A DNA stretch of 10,791 bases, taken from the NCBI GenBank assembly GCA_025964455.1, contig JAOPYU010000212.1:1-10791 (forward strand), written 5' to 3'. A program made the translations under genes and the position numbers. Positions within the stretch are counted from its first letter, which is position 1. Each line of letters begins with the position of its first letter. The notes beneath the pieces are model-generated. The model searched no databases. It was not told the DNA's origin and saw only the letters and a list, made by a program, of their open reading frames with translations. Below, one piece after another: positions 6,856 to 10,791 of this stretch. This stretch comes from Thermoleophilia bacterium (GTDB lineage: Bacteria; Actinomycetota; Thermoleophilia; Gaiellales; SKUG01).

Positions 6856-7614
6856 TCAGCCGACGCGCACGAAGCCCTGGATGTCCCGGGAGCCGGGGCC
6901 GTACGTACGGGCCTTCACGGCATCGGAGGAGTTGCCCTCGATCGTGTGCACCGTGCCGTCTGCGTCGACGCGCTCGACGATGCCCGTGTGGTCGGCCACG
7001 CCGGAGCCGCCCCAGTTGATGATCACGATGTCGCCGGGCTTCGGGACGCCCTGGCCGTTGGGCGTGTAGCGGCCCTCCTGCTTGCCCCACGCCTCGAGCG
7101 TCGGGACATAGCCGGTGCCGTTGCCGCCGGCACCGACGGGAGCACCCGCCGACTTCGCGAGCCAGCTGACGAAGTACGAGCACCACGGGCCGGGCGTGTT
7201 CTCGGCGCCGGCCGTCGCGCTGCGGTACTCGCGGATGCGCGGTGATTCGTTCGTCCCACTCGTCTCGCGCACGCCGGCCGCCAGCTCCTGGCGCGCGAGC
7301 TGCACCATCCGCTCGCCGACGGGGCCGGCCATGCCGGGGGCGCCGCCGATGCCGCCGAGCAGGCCCGCAGCGCGCGGATCCGCGACGTTGAGGACCGGGA
7401 GGCCGTACTGGGAGAAGGGATCCGACTGCTCGACGGAGTAGCCGTCGCTGCCGCCGCCCGAGCCGAGCGCGAGCTGCGCCTGCTGGGTCGCTAGCTGTGC
7501 CGCGAAGGCGCCGCCTGACGTCGCCGCGTCGCTGGCCACGGAGGTCCGATTCTGCTCGGCTCCAGCCAGCGCACGCAGCTCGCCCACGCGCTGCAGTGCT
7601 GCCTCATAACTCAT
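6856..7614 (-). CDS. CHAP-domain peptidoglycan hydrolase without Sec signal
   Basis: This is a 252-residue protein. The C-terminal half (about 100-250) is a CHAP cysteine amidase/endopeptidase domain: PWCSYFVSWLAKSAGAP gives Cys145, the PGDIVIINWGG strand is typical, DHTGIVERV gives His209, and TIEGNSSD gives Glu226 and Asn228 as the polar third residue. Such enzymes cut the peptide part of peptidoglycan. The N-terminus (MSYEAALQRVGELRALAG, later GAFAAQLATQQAQ) is a soluble helix followed by a Gly/Ser linker at about 51-60, not a Sec or Tat signal. Helical N-termini of this kind occur in wall hydrolases encoded in actinobacterial flagellar clusters, so export through a flagellar or other dedicated route is possible but unproven. 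Its ATG lies two bases after the stop of the HisKA gene, suggesting translational coupling; no strong ribosome site is seen. Confidence 0.88.
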   Translation of the reverse strand: MSYEAALQRVGELRALAGAEQNRTSVASDAATSGGAFAAQLATQQAQLALGSGGGSDGYSVEQSDPFSQYGLPVLNVADPRAAGLLGGIGGAPGMAGPVGERMVQLARQELAAGVRETSGTNESPRIREYRSATAGAENTPGPWCSYFVSWLAKSAGAPVGAGGNGTGYVPTLEAWGKQEGRYTPNGQGVPKPGDIVIINWGGSGVADHTGIVERVDADGTVHTIEGNSSDAVKARTYGPGSRDIQGFVRVG

Positions 7615-7616
7615 CG

Positions 7617-7883
7617 TTACGAGGCATCGGCGAGGCCGTGGATCCCCTTGAACGCGCCAGAGCGTGTGTTCTTCGCTGCAAATTCATGGTAGAGCTGACG
7701 GTCGAGCTGCTCGACCGAATGCGCCATCCGCAGCGCCTCGCCGTAGACGATCCGGACGAACTCGATGCGGTCGGCTTCGCCCATGTTCTCCCACTGGTCG
7801 AGCAGCGTGGAGGAGTAGCCCAGCACGCTCGTGAGCGGTGTTCGCAGCCCGTGAGAGAGCTCTTCATGCAGTACGGTCTTCAT
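7617..7883 (-). CDS. Stand-alone HisKA (histidine kinase dimerisation) domain protein
   Basis: This is an 88-residue protein. Residues 3-60 form a HisKA domain, with an H-box EELSHGLRTPLTSVLGYSS whose candidate phospho-accepting histidine is His11. A second helix (about 37-60) completes the expected two-helix hairpin. Full kinases have HATPase_c N, G1, F and G2 boxes after this domain, and none follow: the protein ends about 28 residues later and the next gene starts at once. The residue after His11, normally Glu or Asp and needed for phosphotransfer chemistry, is Gly. The ATG at 7883 has an excellent ribosome site (AAAGGA, five bases away). The same frame is open to 8060 but that part does not look like protein. 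It may be a dimerisation or histidine phosphotransfer module, or a decayed kinase. It is first in an operon with the CHAP and 197-residue genes. Confidence 0.8.
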   Translation of the reverse strand: MKTVLHEELSHGLRTPLTSVLGYSSTLLDQWENMGEADRIEFVRIVYGEALRMAHSVEQLDRQLYHEFAAKNTRSGAFKGIHGLADAS

Positions 7884-8176
7884 CTCGGTCCTTTCGACGG
7901 CGCTCACGTCGCGTTGGGCATCGCGTCGTTCGGTCACCGCAGGGGCGCATCCGGGTCGGGCGTCGCCTTCGCGAACGCCCGCATGCAGGAGGTACATCGG
8001 CAGTGCGTGCAGCGCTGCGAATCGATGCGGGGTGAACCTCCAGCGGTGCAGACGCCTCATGGCTCCCGAACCTGCGCCTCACCTGCTCCTTACATGGGCC
8101 ATCGCCGTGGCCCATCCGGCCGGGTGGCGCGCGAGCAGGGGTGCGGGCGATACGGTTGCGCCGACGAGCCGGCGAG
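7884..8176. other. Divergent intergenic region between the HisKA operon and the phosphodiesterase gene
   Basis: These 293 bases separate two divergent transcription units and must hold promoters for both. On the plus side a -10-like TACGGT is visible. On the minus side only the AAAGGA ribosome site next to the HisKA start is clear. No sigma-28 flagellar promoter pattern, RNA gene or protein-like reading frame was found. Confidence 0.5.
8151..8156 (+). promoter_or_regulatory. Possible -10 element of the phosphodiesterase gene
   Basis: TACGGT within GCGATACGGT (8147-8156) matches the 10-base string before guaB at nine of ten positions. It would start transcription near 8163, just upstream of the ATG at 8177 and downstream of the in-frame GTG at 8141, so it supports the ATG as the start. 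No clear -35 is present. Confidence 0.3.
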
Positions 8177-10234
8177 ATGCAACCGATCCATGGACCCCAC
8201 CTGACGGAGCCGCACGCCGCCCCTGCGCGGCGACGTCGGCGCACGCTCCCGGGCGCGGCGGTCGTGGCGGGTCCTGCGATCGCCGCCGGTTTCGGCCCCG
8301 CATTGGGCTACGACCAGGCGCCGCTGCCGCCCGGCTCGCGCCGCCTCGGCCCGATCCACGTCGGCGACCAGGGCGTCTCGCCGAAGGAGCGGCCCCACGC
8401 CGAGCAGGCGATCACACGCCTGTTCGAGGCCGCCGGTGTCGACATGATCGGGCTCTACGACACCGAGCGCGGGACCTACGAGCTGCGCTCGCGCACCGGC
8501 CTGCTGCGCTGGGAGCGCTGGGCGACGCCGTCGGGCGACCTGCGCTACCGGATCGTGGAGCAGCGCGGCGAGAACCCGGTGCCGAACGTCGACGGCACGC
8601 TGCTGCGCACGCTCGAGGAGGAGGTGGCTGCCGCTGGCGGAGTCGGGCGCCCCGTCCCCAAGGATCGCAACTCCTTCCCGGACCCGCTCGCGCGGATCGC
8701 GCAGCTGTTCGACCACGAACGCGCGCCGGAATTCGTCTACATCCCCACGACCGGCGGGGATCCCAACCACCCCGGGGCCGGCTCGCACGGCATCCCGGAC
8801 ATGGTCCAGTCGCGCGCACCCGTCATCATCTCGGGGCCGGGGATCGCGCGCGGCGCGGTCGCTGACCTGCTCGTGCGACACGAGGACATCGCGCCCACCA
8901 TCGCCGACCTCGTGGGCGTGCGGCCGATCGACGGCACCAACGCATCGGGCGTCCGTCGCATGCAGCTCATGAAGTGGCAGGACGGTCGCTCGATCGCCGG
9001 CGCCCTGCGCGACGCGCGCTCCGGTTCGGACCTGCACGGCGCCGCGCAGCGGGCGATCATGTTCACGATCGACGGCCTGAGCCAGCCCGTGCTGCTCGAC
9101 GAGGTCAAGCGCGGGCTGCTGCCGAACATCGCGCGGGTCATGTCCGAGGGGACGATCCTGCGCAATGGCACCCTGGCCGAGTATCCGACCGTCACGTGGG
9201 CCAACCACAACACGCTCGTGACCGGCGCGGCGCCCGGCCACAACGGCCTCGTCAACAACTCGTGGTTCGACCGCGCGACGCAGACCGAACGCCTCATCAC
9301 CGACGGCGGGTTCCGCAACACGCTCCGCACCGGCAGGCTCATGGACCCGCAGGTGGAGACCCTCTACGAAGCGGTCGAGCGCTCCTTCCCGAACGCGCAG
9401 ACCGTGGCCATCAACCAGCCGTCGGGGCGCGGCGCCGACATCAGCATCCTCGATCTCGAGGGGATCCCGAAGCTGCTGACGCGGCTGCCTCGGCTCGCCA
9501 CGTCCATGGTGCGCGAGATGATCCGTGGACCCAGGGAGTACGACAAGGCGTCCAAGGAGGACGCGTTCGCACTTGCCGCGGGCGAGACGCTCTGGTCGGG
9601 GCGGACGCCGCCCAAGCTCGGCGTGCTCGAGTTCACCCTCGTCGACACGCAGGGTCACAAGCTGGGCCCGCAGACCGACGACGCGCGGCGCGCGCTGCGC
9701 CTCATCGACCGCCAGATCGGCCAGGTGCTCGCCGGCCTCGACCGCTCCGGCCTGCGCGATTCAACGGCCATCGTCGTCACGGCCGACCATGGCCAGGAAC
9801 ACCAGGACCTCGACGAGGGCAAGCTCGGCGGATGGTTCCAGGCGCTCGATCGGGCGGCGCTCGACGGCGCGAAGACCAAGGAGAGCACACGGTTCGTGTA
9901 CGTGAAGAGCGTGCAGGCGAGCGTCGCCAGCGCCGTGCCGGCAGCCGGCACGACCGGTGAGCTCGCCATCGACGTGCGCAACGACGACCTCGACGCGGAG
10001 GGTGCGCGCCCGCCGGTCGCCGGCGCGACCGTGACGATCCGGGACGCGGCCGGGGGCACCTGGAGCGCCGTCACCGGGGCCGATGGCCGCGTCCGGATCC
10101 CCATCTCCCCGACCGCTGGACCGCTCGCCGTGCAGGTCGAGCACGTGGACTTCTCCCGCGAGCTGCTCACGGTCGCGCTGCCCGGCGCCGCAGATGCGGC
10201 CACGGCGGCGGCAGCGCGGCGACGACGCCGATGA
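8177..10234 (+). CDS. Phosphodiesterase/alkaline phosphatase superfamily protein, apparently permuted, with C-terminal Ig-like domain
   Basis: This is a 685-residue protein. RRRRR (18-22) followed by a hydrophobic segment (about 23-44) looks like a signal or anchor, so it probably acts outside the membrane. Residues 285-560 carry the nucleotide pyrophosphatase/phosphodiesterase core: TIDG (Asp299), YPTVTWANHNTLVTG (nucleophile probably Thr340), DTQGHKLGP (Asp490, His494) and TADHG (Asp537, His538). The last metal histidine, normally about 100 residues after DHG, is absent there. A matching GSHGIPDMVQSRAPVIISGP (His204) and the usual closing segment RHEDIAPTIADLVGV (234-248) lie before the core instead. 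Residues about 570-670 look like a beta-sandwich or carboxypeptidase-regulatory-like domain (PPVAGATVTIRDAAGG, then GADGRVRIPI). The tail is Ala-rich and ends in five Arg. Start ATG 8177 is preferred over GTG 8141. The substrate is unknown. Confidence 0.88.
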   Translation: MQPIHGPHLTEPHAAPARRRRRTLPGAAVVAGPAIAAGFGPALGYDQAPLPPGSRRLGPIHVGDQGVSPKERPHAEQAITRLFEAAGVDMIGLYDTERGTYELRSRTGLLRWERWATPSGDLRYRIVEQRGENPVPNVDGTLLRTLEEEVAAAGGVGRPVPKDRNSFPDPLARIAQLFDHERAPEFVYIPTTGGDPNHPGAGSHGIPDMVQSRAPVIISGPGIARGAVADLLVRHEDIAPTIADLVGVRPIDGTNASGVRRMQLMKWQDGRSIAGALRDARSGSDLHGAAQRAIMFTIDGLSQPVLLDEVKRGLLPNIARVMSEGTILRNGTLAEYPTVTWANHNTLVTGAAPGHNGLVNNSWFDRATQTERLITDGGFRNTLRTGRLMDPQVETLYEAVERSFPNAQTVAINQPSGRGADISILDLEGIPKLLTRLPRLATSMVREMIRGPREYDKASKEDAFALAAGETLWSGRTPPKLGVLEFTLVDTQGHKLGPQTDDARRALRLIDRQIGQVLAGLDRSGLRDSTAIVVTADHGQEHQDLDEGKLGGWFQALDRAALDGAKTKESTRFVYVKSVQASVASAVPAAGTTGELAIDVRNDDLDAEGARPPVAGATVTIRDAAGGTWSAVTGADGRVRIPISPTAGPLAVQVEHVDFSRELLTVALPGAADAATAAAARRRRR

Positions 10235-10277
10235 CCACCGCTGCAACCCGGCCGCACCATGGCCCGATGTACCGGTG

Positions 10278-10556
10278 ATGAGCGACGAGCACTCCACCCC
10301 ACGGGCACCTGACGGCGATGCGGCCGAACGCCGCCGCGACCACCTGCGACTCGTGCGCGTGGAGCCGATGGTCCCGGGGCCGATGGAGCCCGTGGTCGGC
10401 GCGGACGTGATCGCTCCCGTGCGACCGCGGTCGATCGGCCGGCTCATCGCCCAGACGGCGATGATCGCGGATTCAGCGGTGCAGCGACGGCGGGCGGATC
10501 GTCCCGAGGACGCGGCCCGTGGCAGGTCCGGGCGTCTGCTCGGACGGTTTCGCTGA
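10278..10556 (+). CDS. Small unknown Arg/Pro-rich protein, 92 residues
   Basis: This frame begins 43 bases after the phosphodiesterase gene and ends five bases before the stop of the opposite deoxynucleoside kinase gene, so it fills the gap closely. The protein has a charged N-terminus (MSDEHSTPRAPDGDAAERRR), a Pro/Val-rich middle with repeated V-x-P-M-x-P-G-P-M elements, a short helix IGRLIAQTAMIADSAVQRRR and a basic end GRSGRLLGRFR. There is no signal peptide or clear membrane segment. GTG at 10275 directly precedes the chosen ATG and could also serve; no strong ribosome site is seen. G/C-rich third positions support coding, but I recognise no family. Confidence 0.55.
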   Translation: MSDEHSTPRAPDGDAAERRRDHLRLVRVEPMVPGPMEPVVGADVIAPVRPRSIGRLIAQTAMIADSAVQRRRADRPEDAARGRSGRLLGRFR

Positions 10557-10561
10557 ACGTG

Positions 10562-10791
10562 TCAGGCGGGCTGCGGCGCGACGGAGCCGAGCGCGGCTTC
10601 CGCGCGGCGTGCGCGACGGCGTGACATCGCCGCGAAGGGCGCCTTCGCCGATCGACCCGCAACGCGCTCCTCGATGAGCGACAGCAGCATCTCGCGCTGG
10701 CCCTCGTCGTGGATGTCGATGTTGTCGGTGTCGATGATGAGCACGTCCGAGGATTCGTAGCTCGCCATCCAGCGCTCGTAGCGATCCTCGA
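10562..10791 (-). CDS. Deoxynucleoside kinase, C-terminal part (5' end outside window)
   Basis: About 75 C-terminal residues are visible. EDRYERWMASYESSDVLIID followed by TDNIDIHDEGQRE matches the C-terminal region of bacterial deoxyadenosine/deoxyguanosine kinases: a helix with RYExW, the strand VLxIDTDN, then a short acidic loop and a final helix (MLLSLIEERVAG). The family phosphorylates deoxynucleosides in the cytosol for purine or pyrimidine salvage. The P-loop and substrate residues are outside the window, so the substrate cannot be assigned. After the family's usual end the protein continues for about 30 residues as a basic Ala/Arg-rich tail (SRRRARRAEAALG). An internal ATG at 10768 is not the real start because the conserved sequence continues upstream of it. 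Confidence 0.85.
   Translation of the reverse strand, partial: EDRYERWMASYESSDVLIIDTDNIDIHDEGQREMLLSLIEERVAGRSAKAPFAAMSRRRARRAEAALGSVAPQPA

Noticed and set aside
7884..8060. N-terminal extension of the HisKA protein to ATG 8060
   Set aside because: The extra 59 residues are Arg/His-rich without pattern, and a strong AAAGGA ribosome site directly precedes ATG 7883.
9761..10447. Minus-strand frame of 228 codons opposite the end of the phosphodiesterase gene
   Set aside because: It is Arg-rich and motif-free, and it is antisense to the DHG metal motif and the Ig-like domain. I treat it as a shadow frame.
1..10791. Defence island, prophage, CRISPR or transposon in the window
   Set aside because: No transposase, integrase, phage structural gene, Cas gene, direct-repeat array or base-composition break was seen. 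The CHAP enzyme alone does not make a prophage.

Overview
The window is very GC-rich, densely packed DNA from a free-living bacterium. The strong G/C bias at third codon positions, the type A RNase P RNA, the cutinase-like serine hydrolase motif and the DUF4287/SRPBCC protein all suggest a high-GC actinobacterium. A deep-branching class such as Thermoleophilia is possible, but that placement is an inference from style and not from a marker gene. I see no transposase, integrase, CRISPR array, tRNA or phage gene, so this looks like ordinary chromosome with several poorly described genes.

Layout, left to right. (1) The C-terminal part of an unknown plus-strand protein with a Gly-rich linker (2-562). 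(2) A minus-strand block from about 4461 down to 566. Read in its own direction it holds a 508-residue alanine-rich protein with a hydrophobic centre, the RNase P RNA gene rnpB, a DUF4287 plus AHSA1/SRPBCC protein, and a membrane-anchored serine hydrolase with a GYSQG elbow. (3) Divergent from that block, the IMP dehydrogenase family gene guaB (4654-6138, plus), closed by a nested inverted repeat. (4) A minus-strand three-gene operon (7883 to 6229): a stand-alone HisKA domain of 88 residues, a CHAP-domain peptidoglycan hydrolase without a Sec signal, and an unknown 197-residue protein. (5) Divergent from that operon, a 685-residue exported or anchored phosphodiesterase/alkaline-phosphatase superfamily protein (8177-10234, plus) followed by a 92-residue unknown protein. 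(6) The C-terminal end of a deoxynucleoside kinase on the minus strand at the right edge.

The genes do not form one obvious system. Nucleotide metabolism recurs (guaB, the deoxynucleoside kinase, possibly the phosphodiesterase), and the HisKA-CHAP-197 aa operon is a compact unit that may act on the cell wall. The most interesting object is the phosphodiesterase. The stretch that normally ends this fold, including what looks like the last metal-binding histidine, sits at the N-terminus, before the half carrying the nucleophile and the other metal ligands. This is what a circular permutation would look like. Second is the stand-alone HisKA domain, which has no ATPase domain and has Gly in place of the acidic residue after its histidine.
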